Source: Leifsonia sp. NPDC080035
GTDB taxonomy: Bacteria; Actinomycetota; Actinomycetes; Actinomycetales; Microbacteriaceae
Assembly: GCF_040050925.1 (NCBI RefSeq)
Contig: NZ_CP157390.1
Coordinates: 124,001-188,000 of the forward strand
Length of the DNA stretch: 64,000 nt
Reading direction: 5' to 3'
The notes beneath the pieces are model-generated. The model did not search any database. It was not told where the DNA came from and saw only the letters and a program-made list of their open reading frames with translations. Positions 15,008 to 23,060 of the stretch are shown here, piece by piece. Made by a program: the position numbers and the translations under genes. Positions within the stretch are counted from its first letter, which is position 1. Every line of letters starts with the position of its first letter.

Positions 15008-15343
15008 GTGAGCGAGCAGGTCCCGAGAAGCATCGAAGTGCTGCGTCAGCAGGCGCGCGACGAGCTGTCCGCGATCATCGAGCACCGCTGCCGCGCGGGC
15101 GAGGACCCGTGGCACTTCATCCCGGACCTCCCGAGCGTCGACGAACAGGTGGTCATCGCTCTCCGTGCGGGCGCCATCGAGGAGTTCGACCTCGCCGAGG
15201 AGCAGTCGCGGGCGCACCATCCCGCCGCCGGACGCGACACCTTCGCGCGCTTCGAGTACGGCGTGCTGCGGCGCATCGCGCTCGAGCATCCCGAGCTGAG
15301 CGAGGCCGTCTGGGGCATGCTCGACAAGGTGGAGCGGGCGTAG
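15008..15343 (+). CDS. Hypothetical protein
   Basis: 111 aa from GTG 15008, preceded by a strong GGAGGGAGG ribosome site; a TAGGCT box lies further up at 14947. Mostly helical, acidic, with a conserved-looking WHFIPDLPSVDEQVVIAL segment near residue 37. No cysteine pair, signal peptide or membrane segment. It is followed after 12 nt by the DHFR-like gene on the same strand. I do not recognise the family. Confidence 0.65.
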   Translation: MSEQVPRSIEVLRQQARDELSAIIEHRCRAGEDPWHFIPDLPSVDEQVVIALRAGAIEEFDLAEEQSRAHHPAAGRDTFARFEYGVLRRIALEHPELSEAVWGMLDKVERA

Positions 15344-15355
15344 CAGACTTCCCGC

Positions 15356-15970
15356 ATGGGAATCGTCACCGCGGACATCGCCCTCTCCCTCGACGGCTAC
15401 GCCGCCGGCCCGAACCAGTCCATCGACAAGCCGATGGGCGAGGGTGTGGAGGGCCGCCTGCACACCTGGATGTTCGACGAGTACGCCGACCGGCACGCGG
15501 AGGAGATCGACGCGATCACCGCGGCGGGCGCCTACGTGATGGGAAGGAAGATGTTCGGCCCGGTGCGCGACGAGTGGCCGGCGTCCGGCGAGCCGCTCGG
15601 CGACTGGACGGGCTGGTGGGGCGACGAGCCGCCGTATCACGCGCCGGTGTTCGTGCTGACGCACTACGCCAGGGAGCCGCTGGAGATGACAGGGACGACG
15701 TTCACGTTCGTGACGGACGGCATCCACTCGGCCCTCGACCGGGCGCGCGCGGCGGCCGGCGACGCGGACGTCGCGATCGCGGGCGGCGCCGAGACGCTGA
15801 ACCAGGCGCTGTGGGCGGGCGTCGTCGACGAGCTGCGGCTGCACGTCGTGCCGATCACGCTCGGCGCGGGCGAGCGCGTCTTCGACCGGGTGCCCGCGCT
15901 GGAACTGGAGCTGCTGCGCGAGCGGGTGACGCCGGAGGTGGCGCACCTCAGCTATCGCGTGCGGCGCTGA
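15356..15970 (+). CDS. Dihydrofolate reductase/RibD C-terminal-like reductase
   Basis: 204 aa. Begins GIVTADIALSLDGYAAGPNQ, the start of the RibD-C/YyaP group, with AGAYVMGRKMFGPVRDEWP (NADPH contact) and VAIAGGAETLNQAL near the middle, and a C-terminal VDELRLHVVPITLGAGERVF typical of the family. It is not the housekeeping FolA, whose Trp/Asp active-site pattern is absent. The reaction is a NADPH-dependent reduction of unknown substrate. The 3' end overlaps the convergent esterase stop by 23 nt. Confidence 0.9.
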   Translation: MGIVTADIALSLDGYAAGPNQSIDKPMGEGVEGRLHTWMFDEYADRHAEEIDAITAAGAYVMGRKMFGPVRDEWPASGEPLGDWTGWWGDEPPYHAPVFVLTHYAREPLEMTGTTFTFVTDGIHSALDRARAAAGDADVAIAGGAETLNQALWAGVVDELRLHVVPITLGAGERVFDRVPALELELLRERVTPEVAHLSYRVRR

Positions 15971-16721
15971 GCGCCCAGCGCAGCGCCGGCCGCCAGGTCT
16001 CCCAGCCGTGGCCGCCCGGGAACTCCCGGAACGTCGCCTCGATGCCGGGGGTGTCGCCGGCGAGCCGGACCAGCTCCCGCGCCTGCGCGCCGACCGCGAG
16101 CGCGGCGGGCGCTCCGGGATGCGCGGGCTCCGCATCCCCGGTCGCGACGAGAAGCCGCGTCGGCGTCCCGGGATGCGCTTCGAGCGCCGCCCGGTGGCCG
16201 AGCCGCGTGTACTCGGACGGGTCGTACCGCGCGGTGGCCGTGCCGAAGGCGCCGGACTCGCGGGCCGACGACCCGGGCGGCGGGTCCGGTTCGTAGATCG
16301 CCGGGCTGAGCGCGATCACCGTGCCGAACAGCGCGGGGTGCGCGAGCCCGAGGCGCACGGCCCCGGCGCCGCCCATGGAGTAGCGGGCCACCGTGCGCGC
16401 CCCGCGGTCGTGGACGACGGGCAGCTCGGCGTCCACCCAGCCGAGGAGGTCGCGCACGACCGCCGTCTCGACCGCCCGGCCGTCGGGATGCGCGGAGTCT
16501 ACCCAGTATCCGGCGCGGTCCAGCCACGGCGCGTCCGGGATGACGACCACGCCGTCCGGGAGCGCATCGAACACCGGCTCCCAGCTCTCGGCGCCGTCGC
16601 CGCGGCCGTGCAGCAGCAGGGTGACCGGATGCGGCCCCGGGCCGCGCGGCGCGCGCAGCAGGAACCGCAGCTCCTCGCCGAGCGCGGCGCTCGGGATCGC
16701 GGCCCACCGCGGCGCGGTCAC
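15948..16721 (-). CDS. Alpha/beta hydrolase (esterase)
   Basis: 257 aa from GTG 16721, whose GTGA overlaps the lyase stop by 4 nt; it is the last gene of the long minus-strand operon. Features: oxyanion region TLLLHGRGDGAESW, nucleophile elbow in ARYSMGGAGAVRLG (GxSxG written YSMGG, Ser as nucleophile), an acid in VATGDAEPAHPG and catalytic His in PGGHGWETW. It resembles the esterase D/PHB depolymerase-like group. In this operon it may remove an ester from the imported compound (inference). Confidence 0.87.
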   Translation of the reverse strand: MTAPRWAAIPSAALGEELRFLLRAPRGPGPHPVTLLLHGRGDGAESWEPVFDALPDGVVVIPDAPWLDRAGYWVDSAHPDGRAVETAVVRDLLGWVDAELPVVHDRGARTVARYSMGGAGAVRLGLAHPALFGTVIALSPAIYEPDPPPGSSARESGAFGTATARYDPSEYTRLGHRAALEAHPGTPTRLLVATGDAEPAHPGAPAALAVGAQARELVRLAGDTPGIEATFREFPGGHGWETWRPALRWALSAARDS

Positions 16722-17506
16722 TCCTCGAGGATCCCCCGGGCGCGGGCGGCCATCGCCGCGTCCACCATCTGCCCGTCCGGCAACGTCGCGACGCCGTCGG
16801 TCGCCAGCGCGTCGAGCACGGCGTGCGCCCACGCGACCTCCTCGTCGCGCGGCCGGAACACCTCCCGGATCACCGGCAGCTGGGCGGGATGGATGGCCGA
16901 GCGGCCGTGCCAGCCCAGCCGGCGGCCGCGCTCGGTGTCGGTGCGCAGGCCGTCGAGGTCGCGGATGCCGGGGTACGCGGCCAGCATCGGCGCGGGCAGC
17001 CCTGCCGCGCGGGCGGCGACGAGGAGCCGCATGCGGATGTGGTCGAGCACGGCGTCCTCGCGGGTGCCGAGCTCCGCGGCGAGGTCGGACTCCCCCGCGC
17101 CGAGGGCGACGACCGCGGGATGCGAGGCCAGCTCGAACGCCCGCTCGAGGCCGAGAGCGGACTCCACCAGCGCGGTCAGCGGCACGCCGGGCGCGAGCGC
17201 GGCGACGCGGTCGAGCTCGTGGGTCGACTCCACCTTGGGAAGCCGCAGCCCGAGCGACACCCCGGTGGCGACCAGCGCGTCCAGCTCGTGCTCGGCGCCG
17301 CGGTTCACCCGCACCTGGATCCGCGGGCCGCTCGCGGCGTCCCGCGCCGTCAGCCACTGCGTCACCGCGGCGAGCGCGGCGTCCTTGGCGGCGGGGGCGA
17401 CGGCGTCCTCGAGGTCGAGGATGACGATGTCCGGCGCAGCGGCGACGGCCTTCTCGAAGCGGTCGGGGCGGTCGCCGGGCACGTAGAGGGCGGTGATGGC
17501 GGTCAT
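16718..17506 (-). CDS. HpcH/HpaI aldolase - CitE-like CoA-ester lyase
   Basis: 262 aa from ATG 17506 (ATGA overlap with the CoA-transferase stop). TIM-barrel lyase: LYVPGDRPDRFEKAVAAAPD, then the metal/Arg motif ILDLEDAVAP, RVNRG, LRLPKVES, LTALVESALG, GAGESDLAAELG and WHGRSAIHPAQ. The family cleaves citramalyl-CoA, malyl-CoA or beta-methylmalyl-CoA to an acyl-CoA plus pyruvate or glyoxylate. No citrate lyase alpha or gamma subunit is present, so it is not part of a citrate lyase complex. Pairing with a family III CoA-transferase suggests activation of a hydroxy-dicarboxylic acid followed by C-C cleavage. Confidence 0.92.
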   Translation of the reverse strand: MTAITALYVPGDRPDRFEKAVAAAPDIVILDLEDAVAPAAKDAALAAVTQWLTARDAASGPRIQVRVNRGAEHELDALVATGVSLGLRLPKVESTHELDRVAALAPGVPLTALVESALGLERAFELASHPAVVALGAGESDLAAELGTREDAVLDHIRMRLLVAARAAGLPAPMLAAYPGIRDLDGLRTDTERGRRLGWHGRSAIHPAQLPVIREVFRPRDEEVAWAHAVLDALATDGVATLPDGQMVDAAMAARARGILEE

Positions 17507-18690
17507 ACGACGCCCCGCTCCCGCAGCGCCGCCAGCTGCTGGGGGGTCACGCCGATCTCGGCGAGAACCGCGTCGGTGTCCTGCCCGTGGCGGCGGCCCG
17601 CCCAGCGGATGCCGCCGGGCGTGCCGGAGAGGCGGAACAGCACGTTCTGCATCTTCACCGGCCCGAGCTCGTCGTCCGGGACGGTCTGCACCGTGCCGAG
17701 GGCACGGTACTGGGGGTCGGCGAGGATGCCGCGCACGTCGTACACGGGCGCGATCGCGGCCTGCGCCTCCTCGAACGCGGACACGACCTCGTCGGTCGGG
17801 CGAGCGGCGATCCAGGAGCCGACAGCGGCATCCAGCTCGTCGGCGTGCTCGGCCCTGCTGTGGCCGGTGGCGAACCACGGTTCGGCGACCACGTCCTCCC
17901 GGCCGACCAGGCGCATCACGCGCTCGGCGATGGACTGCGAACTGGTGGAGACGGCAACCCAGTCGCCGTCCGCGGTGCGGTAGACGTTGCGCGGCGCGTT
18001 GTTGACCGAGCGGTTGCCGGTGCGCGGCTGCACGACACCGAGCTGGTCGTAGGCGGTGATCTGACCGCCGAGCAGCATCAGGATGGGCTCGATGATCGCC
18101 AGGTCGATGACCTGGCCGCGGCCGTCGCGCTCCGCCGCGCGGAGCGCGACCGAGACGGCGTACGCGCAGGTGAGCGCGGCGATTCCGTCGGCGAGGCCGA
18201 ACGGCGGCAGGGTCGGCGGCCCGTCCGGCTCGCCAGTGAGTGCGGCGAACCCGCTCATCGCCTCCGCGAGGCTGCCGAAGCCGGGACGCGACGAGTACGG
18301 ACCGGTCTGACCGAAGGCCGTGACGCGGGCGATGACCAGCCGCGGGTTCGCCTCCTGCAACCGCTCGGGAGCGAGGCCCCAGCGCTCCAGCGTTCCGGGA
18401 CGGAAGTTCTCGATGAGGACGTCCGCCTCGGCGGCGAGCGCGAGCAGCAGTTCCGCGCCATCGGGGGTGCCGAGGTCGATGGTGATCGTGCGCTTGTTGC
18501 GGCCGAGCGTCTTCCACCAGAGGTTCACGCCGTCCTTCGCCGGCCCGTGGCCGCGCGCGGCGTCGGGACGGGTGGGATGCTCCACCTTGGTCACGGAGGC
18601 GCCGAAGTCGCCGAGGAAGGTCGCCGCGAGCGGTCCGGCGAACAGGGTGGAGACGTCCAACACCCGGACGCCGTCGAGGGGCGCGGTCAT
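17503..18690 (-). CDS. Family III (CaiB/BaiF) CoA-transferase
   Basis: 395 aa from ATG 18690, overlapping its upstream neighbour by 4 nt. Opening LDGVRVLDVSTLFAGPLAAT and FGASVTKVEHP are family hallmarks. The expected catalytic Asp is in GRGQVIDLAIIEP near residue 170. The C-terminal part has GTPGGIRWAGRRHGQDTDAV. It moves CoA from a donor such as succinyl-CoA to a carboxylic acid. With the neighbouring CitE-type lyase it recalls the malate/citramalate/itaconate CoA-transferase plus lyase pairs, but no MaoC-type hydratase is present here. Confidence 0.93.
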   Translation of the reverse strand: MTAPLDGVRVLDVSTLFAGPLAATFLGDFGASVTKVEHPTRPDAARGHGPAKDGVNLWWKTLGRNKRTITIDLGTPDGAELLLALAAEADVLIENFRPGTLERWGLAPERLQEANPRLVIARVTAFGQTGPYSSRPGFGSLAEAMSGFAALTGEPDGPPTLPPFGLADGIAALTCAYAVSVALRAAERDGRGQVIDLAIIEPILMLLGGQITAYDQLGVVQPRTGNRSVNNAPRNVYRTADGDWVAVSTSSQSIAERVMRLVGREDVVAEPWFATGHSRAEHADELDAAVGSWIAARPTDEVVSAFEEAQAAIAPVYDVRGILADPQYRALGTVQTVPDDELGPVKMQNVLFRLSGTPGGIRWAGRRHGQDTDAVLAEIGVTPQQLAALRERGVV

Positions 18691-20780
18691 CGGGCCACCC
18701 CCTCTGCGTCGCGGTCGGGGTCTCCGTCGAGATCCCAGGCGACCCGGAACCCGATGCTCGCCGAGCGCTCGATCCCGAGGCCCGGCAGCAGGTACTTGAA
18801 CGAGAAGGACGACTGCTGCACGCCTCCGTCGGCGTACCAGTCGGAGCCCTCCGAGCGGTGGTCGGAGCCGCCCTTGAGCATGACGAAGCGCGTGATGCCG
18901 TCGTCGTGCTCGCTCTCGGTGAGGTTCCACACCGCGGGCCGGCGGCGCTCCAGACCGGACTCGGCGGCGAGCTGCCACTCGAACTCGTCCGGCAGGCGTG
19001 CACCGGCCCAGCCGGCGTACGCGCGCGCGTCGGCGAGGGAGACGCCGGTGACCGGCGCATCCGGGGCGGCGCCGTCCGTCCCGACCAGGAAGCGGTGGGC
19101 GATGGCGGGACGGTATCCGGTCGCATCGAGGAACGCCCGGAATTCGGCGACGGACACCTCGCGGGCGGCGACGACGACCGGCCTCTCGACCGTGACGGCC
19201 AGCGTCTCGGCGCGGTCGTCGTGCAGCCGAGGCGGCAGCGGCTTCCACTCCTCCACGTAGGGCGCGCCCTGGTAGAAGCCGGTCTCGCGGCGGCGGAAGG
19301 TCACCGAGAGCTCGCGCTCGCCCGCGGCCACCCGCACGGCGTCCGCGGGGATGGCCGGGGCGGCGACGGGCGCGGCGGCGACGGGCGCCGCGGCGACGGG
19401 CGCCGCGGCGACGGCCGTCCGGCCGACCCGAACGGCCTCGCGGGCCGGGAACGTCGCATCGGACGCACCGCGGTCGGCGGCCGCGGCCGCGAGCAGCGCA
19501 TCCAGCCCCTCCGGCTCCGCCACGCCCGCCACGATCTCGACCACGCCGCCGATCCCGCGCGCAGGGATGGTGATCTCGCGCACATCCCGCGCCCCGCCGA
19601 TCACGTCGTGACGGGAGGCGCCCGCGGCGAGCGGCGCGGCGAGCGGGTCGCCCGTCCAGTCCGTTTCGCCGCGGTTCACGATCGTCCAGAGCGTCACGCC
19701 GTCCAGCGACCAGCGTGAGACGTAGACGCCTGCAGCCACGGCCGTCTCGGTCGCGCCGTCGAGCGGCGCCCAGTCGCCTGCGACCAGCACCGCGCTGAGC
19801 GCACGCTGCGCCCGCAGCATCCCCCGCAGGGTCGCCTCGTCGCGCGGGTTCCAGCCGACCCAGACGCCGAACACCGCATCCCAGACCAGGATGCCGGTGC
19901 CGTTCATCCACGCGGCCTGCAGCTCGTCGGAGTGGTCGCGGTTCCAGCGCCGGACGCCGTGCATCATGTGCCGCCGCTCGAACCAGTGCGCGCGCATCAC
20001 GCCCGGCGCCGCCGAGTCGGCGAACCACTGCGCCCAGCTCAGCTGGTGGTCCCTGATGCGCTGGTTCGGCACCCGGGACTCGCCCTCCAGCACCTGCGGA
20101 GGGGACGCGGAGAGCAACGCGTCGACCAGCGCGGAGTCGCCTTCCTTCATCGTGTCGAGGAAGACGCCGTCCACGCCGAACTCCTGCACCAGTGCGGCGA
20201 GCTCCTCGGCGTCGGGACGAGCGGCGCGGCGGGTTCCGACGTCCCACGGGTTGTAGTCGACGAAGACGCGCAGGCCTCGCTCGTGGAAGCGGTCGATCAC
20301 GTCCAGCAGCCCGGGGACGTCGCGGTAGAAGTCGAACTGGTTGCGGTCGTCGATGCCGATCACGGGGTACGCGTGCCACAGCACGACGCCGTCGAGCCCG
20401 CCCTGCGCGGCGACCGCGTCGAGGAAGCCGTCGACCGTGAACTCCTGGCGCTCGTGGTCGAACAGCCGGTCGTCCCACAGCCACACCTGAGCGACGGCGT
20501 AGGCGGTCTGCGCCCAGCGGGTCTCTGGGCGGTCGTAGAGCTCGCCGGCGTACGCCAGCCGCTCGCGGGCCGCGCTGCGCCAGGCGGCGAGGTCGGCGCG
20601 CCAGGCCGGCCAGTCGGCCGGGTCGTCTGGCGCGGCGAACACCTTGGCGATGTCGCCGACCTCGGGGTCGAGTGCCCCGCCGGCGGGCAGCGTCGTCGGC
20701 CGGTCGATCGGCCGCGGGACGAGCGGGTCGAACTGGTTGGTGCTGGCCTCGTCGGGGTCAGCGGTCGGCGATGAGAGCAC
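18687..20780 (-). CDS. Glycosidase-like TIM barrel fused to a formylglycine-generating (SUMF) domain
   Basis: 697 aa from GTG 20780, overlapping the kinase gene by 23 nt; no earlier or closely following ATG exists, so the start is tentative. Residues about 60-370 form an amylase-like barrel: GLDGVVLWHAYPVIGIDDRN, GLRVFVDYNPWDVG, FGVDGVFLDTMKEGDSALVD (candidate nucleophile Asp) and GILVWDAVFGVWVGWNPRDE. A beta-sandwich and an Ala-Pro-Val linker follow. Residues about 545-697 are a SUMF1/C-type-lectin-like domain with SVAEFRAFLDATGYRP, LPDEFEWQLAAESG, FVMLKGGSDHR and IGFRVAW, but without the Cys pair of true formylglycine-generating enzymes. No signal peptide. Role unknown; probably glycan processing inside the cell. 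Confidence 0.75.
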   Translation of the reverse strand: MLSSPTADPDEASTNQFDPLVPRPIDRPTTLPAGGALDPEVGDIAKVFAAPDDPADWPAWRADLAAWRSAARERLAYAGELYDRPETRWAQTAYAVAQVWLWDDRLFDHERQEFTVDGFLDAVAAQGGLDGVVLWHAYPVIGIDDRNQFDFYRDVPGLLDVIDRFHERGLRVFVDYNPWDVGTRRAARPDAEELAALVQEFGVDGVFLDTMKEGDSALVDALLSASPPQVLEGESRVPNQRIRDHQLSWAQWFADSAAPGVMRAHWFERRHMMHGVRRWNRDHSDELQAAWMNGTGILVWDAVFGVWVGWNPRDEATLRGMLRAQRALSAVLVAGDWAPLDGATETAVAAGVYVSRWSLDGVTLWTIVNRGETDWTGDPLAAPLAAGASRHDVIGGARDVREITIPARGIGGVVEIVAGVAEPEGLDALLAAAAADRGASDATFPAREAVRVGRTAVAAAPVAAAPVAAAPVAAPAIPADAVRVAAGERELSVTFRRRETGFYQGAPYVEEWKPLPPRLHDDRAETLAVTVERPVVVAAREVSVAEFRAFLDATGYRPAIAHRFLVGTDGAAPDAPVTGVSLADARAYAGWAGARLPDEFEWQLAAESGLERRRPAVWNLTESEHDDGITRFVMLKGGSDHRSEGSDWYADGGVQQSSFSFKYLLPGLGIERSASIGFRVAWDLDGDPDRDAEGVAR
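19361..19420. repeat. Tandem 15-bp repeat coding for an Ala-Ala-Pro-Val-Ala linker
   Basis: Four near-identical GACGGGCGCGGCGGC-type units encode a short AAPVA linker in the chimeric glycosidase/SUMF protein. Slippage-prone, so linker length may vary between strains. Confidence 0.6.
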
Positions 20781-21684
20781 GGATCTCCTCGAGCGTGGGG
20801 ATGGACGGGACGGCCCCCGCGCGCTGCACGGACAGCGCGCCGGCGGCCGACGCGAAGCGGGCGGCGGAGGCGAGGGCGTCGCCGAGCCCGGCGCGGTCGC
20901 CGCGCGCGGCGCCGGAGCGGTCGAGCTCGGCGGCGAGCGCGCCGCAGAAGGTGTCGCCGGCACCGGTCGTGTCCACGACCTCGACGCGGTGCGCGGGCAC
21001 CGCGACGGGCTCGGCGCCGGGCGCGACGACGAGCGCGCCCGCGCCGCCGAGCGTCAGCACGACGGCGCGGCCGTCGCGGGCGAGGGCGGAGGCGGCCGCC
21101 TGCGGCGATGCGGCGTCCGGCGCCAGGAGGCTCGCCTCGTGCTCGTTGACGACGAGGATGTCGACGGCCGCGAGCAGCGCGTCCGGCAGGTGGCGCACCG
21201 GCGCCGCATTCAGCACGACGAGGGAGCCGGCTGCGTGCGCGAGGGCCGCGGCCTCGGAAACCGTCTCCAGCGGCGTCTCCAGCTGCAGCAGCAGTACATC
21301 GGAGGCGGTGATGGCGTCGCGCTCGGCGACGGTCAGGTCGGTGAGCAGGGCGTTCGCGGCGGAGTCGACGACGATGCTGTTCTCGCCCGCCGTGTCCACC
21401 GTGATGAGCGCGGTGCCGGTCGGGGCGTGCATCCGGCGGTCGAGCACAGTCGCTCCCGCCGCGCGGGCCTCCTCGGCGAGGCGGTCCCCCGCCGCGTCGC
21501 GGCCGAGCGCGACGACGAACGTCACGTCCGCACCGGCCCGAGCCGCGGCGACGGCCTGGTTGTTGCCCTTGCCGCCGGGCACCGCGTCCGAGGATGACGC
21601 GAGCACGGTCTCCCCGGGCGACGGGATGCGCTCGACCCGGTAGACGAGGTCGAGGTTGGCGCTGCCGACGACGGTCGTCGTCAT
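20758..21684 (-). CDS. PfkB-family sugar kinase (ribokinase-like)
   Basis: 308 aa from ATG 21684, overlapping the upstream ADP-ribosylglycohydrolase stop by 4 nt. N-terminal GSANLDLVYRVERIPSPGET and VPGGKGNNQAVAAARAG are ribokinase-type substrate loops; the C-terminal DTTGAGDTFCGALAAEL holds the anion hole and catalytic Asp. It phosphorylates a sugar or nucleoside with ATP. Following two ADP-ribosylglycohydrolase homologues, the best guess is that it traps ribose (or a ribosyl product) released by them. Confidence 0.92.
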   Translation of the reverse strand: MTTTVVGSANLDLVYRVERIPSPGETVLASSSDAVPGGKGNNQAVAAARAGADVTFVVALGRDAAGDRLAEEARAAGATVLDRRMHAPTGTALITVDTAGENSIVVDSAANALLTDLTVAERDAITASDVLLLQLETPLETVSEAAALAHAAGSLVVLNAAPVRHLPDALLAAVDILVVNEHEASLLAPDAASPQAAASALARDGRAVVLTLGGAGALVVAPGAEPVAVPAHRVEVVDTTGAGDTFCGALAAELDRSGAARGDRAGLGDALASAARFASAAGALSVQRAGAVPSIPTLEEIRALIADR

Positions 21685-23060
21685 GCCGCCACCGCCCGCG
21701 TCCGCCTGGCCAGGTCGGCGAAGCGCACGTCCGAGAAGCCGGGGACGGAGGTGGCCAGCCGGTCGTGCAGCGGATCGATCCAGCGTGCCGGGAGGGCGGA
21801 GGCGCCGGTGAGCGCACCCGCGATGGAGCCGGCGGTGGCGCCGACGGAGTCGGTGTCCCAGCCGCCGGAGACGGCGAGCGTGATGGTGCGCTGGAAGTCG
21901 CCGTCGCCGCGCACCAGCGCGAAGGCGAGCAGCGCGGCGTTGTTCAGCACGTGCACCCAGTGCAGGTGGCCGAACTCGGCGTGCAGCGCATCCACCGCCG
22001 CCTCGTCGTCGGGATCGCCGGCCGCCAGCTCCGCACCGCGGCGGACGGCCGCGGCGTACCGGCTGCCGGAGGGCACCACGGAGAGGCCGGCGGCGAGGAC
22101 GCCGTCGATCCGTGCGCCGGCGACGGCCGCGCTGCACGCGGCGGCGGCGAACATCGCGCCGTACACGCCATTGCGGCCGTGGCTCAGACGCGCGTCGGTC
22201 CAGGCGAGGCGCGCCGCTGCGACCGGGTCGCCCGGCGTCGCCCAGCCGTACACGTCGGTGCGGATCTGTGCGCCGATCCAGTCCCGGAACGGGTTCTGGA
22301 CCCGGCCGGCCACCTCCGGCTCGTAGCCGTCGAGGAGATTGCGGTAGACGACCCGCTCGGCGGTGAAGACCCGGCCGCCGGGCAGAGCGTCGAGCCAGGC
22401 CTGCGCGACGGCGTCGGTCGTGAAGCCGCGGCCGGCGGTCTCCAGCAGTTGCAGGGCGATCAGCGGGAAGTTCATGTCGTCGTCCTCCGGCATCCCGTCG
22501 ATGTTCTCGACCAGGCTGGTCGGACGGCTGCGCCGGTTCCACGGGTACCGGGCGGCGATCTTCTTCTCAAGACCGACCTCGGTGAAGTAGGACGCGACCG
22601 GCCAGTTGCCGGTCGAGCGGGCGATCGCGCGGATGCCCTCCAGCGGCAGCTTCTCCACCGGTTTGCCGAGCAGGCAGCCGGCGGCGCGGCCGCGCCAGGC
22701 GCCGAGGACGCGGTCGTCCAGCGCGTCGTCAGCGAGGCGGTCGGCGCGGTCCGCGGCGACCGGCGCACCGGGCTGCGCCCCGGGCGCCGCCGCCAGGATC
22801 GCCTCCAGGTCGTCCGGCTCCGCGGCGACGAGCGCGGCGGGGTCGGGACGCTGGTCCACCTCGGCGAGCAGTTCCCGCGCCAGCCGGCGCAGCTGTTCTG
22901 GCGCCGGCTGCGGTGTTGCGCCGCTGACCGGCGCAGCCGACGGCCCGCCCGCCGCGACCCAGCGCTCGCGCAGGTCGCCGACCGCGCGGCCGTCCAGCTC
23001 GGCCGCGACGAAGGCGTGCGGCAGCAGGTCCTCCGGCTGCGTCCAGCTCAGCCGCAGCAT
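21681..23060 (-). CDS. ADP-ribosylglycohydrolase family protein, long form
   Basis: 459 aa. An N-terminal extension of about 155 residues (acidic, Pro/Ala-rich, unknown) precedes the all-helical ADPRH fold. Metal-site motifs are complete: GRAAGCLLGKPVE, MPEDDDMNFPL and C-terminal SGGWDTDSVGATAGSIAGAL. The family hydrolyses N- or O-ribosidic bonds with two Mg ions. Its TGATG junction with the next ADPRH gene shows translational coupling. In a sugar-uptake operon it more likely acts on a small imported molecule than on ADP-ribosylated protein (inference). Confidence 0.92.
   Translation of the reverse strand: MLRLSWTQPEDLLPHAFVAAELDGRAVGDLRERWVAAGGPSAAPVSGATPQPAPEQLRRLARELLAEVDQRPDPAALVAAEPDDLEAILAAAPGAQPGAPVAADRADRLADDALDDRVLGAWRGRAAGCLLGKPVEKLPLEGIRAIARSTGNWPVASYFTEVGLEKKIAARYPWNRRSRPTSLVENIDGMPEDDDMNFPLIALQLLETAGRGFTTDAVAQAWLDALPGGRVFTAERVVYRNLLDGYEPEVAGRVQNPFRDWIGAQIRTDVYGWATPGDPVAAARLAWTDARLSHGRNGVYGAMFAAAACSAAVAGARIDGVLAAGLSVVPSGSRYAAAVRRGAELAAGDPDDEAAVDALHAEFGHLHWVHVLNNAALLAFALVRGDGDFQRTITLAVSGGWDTDSVGATAGSIAGALTGASALPARWIDPLHDRLATSVPGFSDVRFADLARRTRAVAA

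Noticed and set aside
16718..17506. Citrate lyase beta subunit (citE) of a citrate lyase complex
   Set aside because: No citD, citF or citX neighbours; it is paired with a CoA-transferase as in stand-alone CoA-ester lyases.
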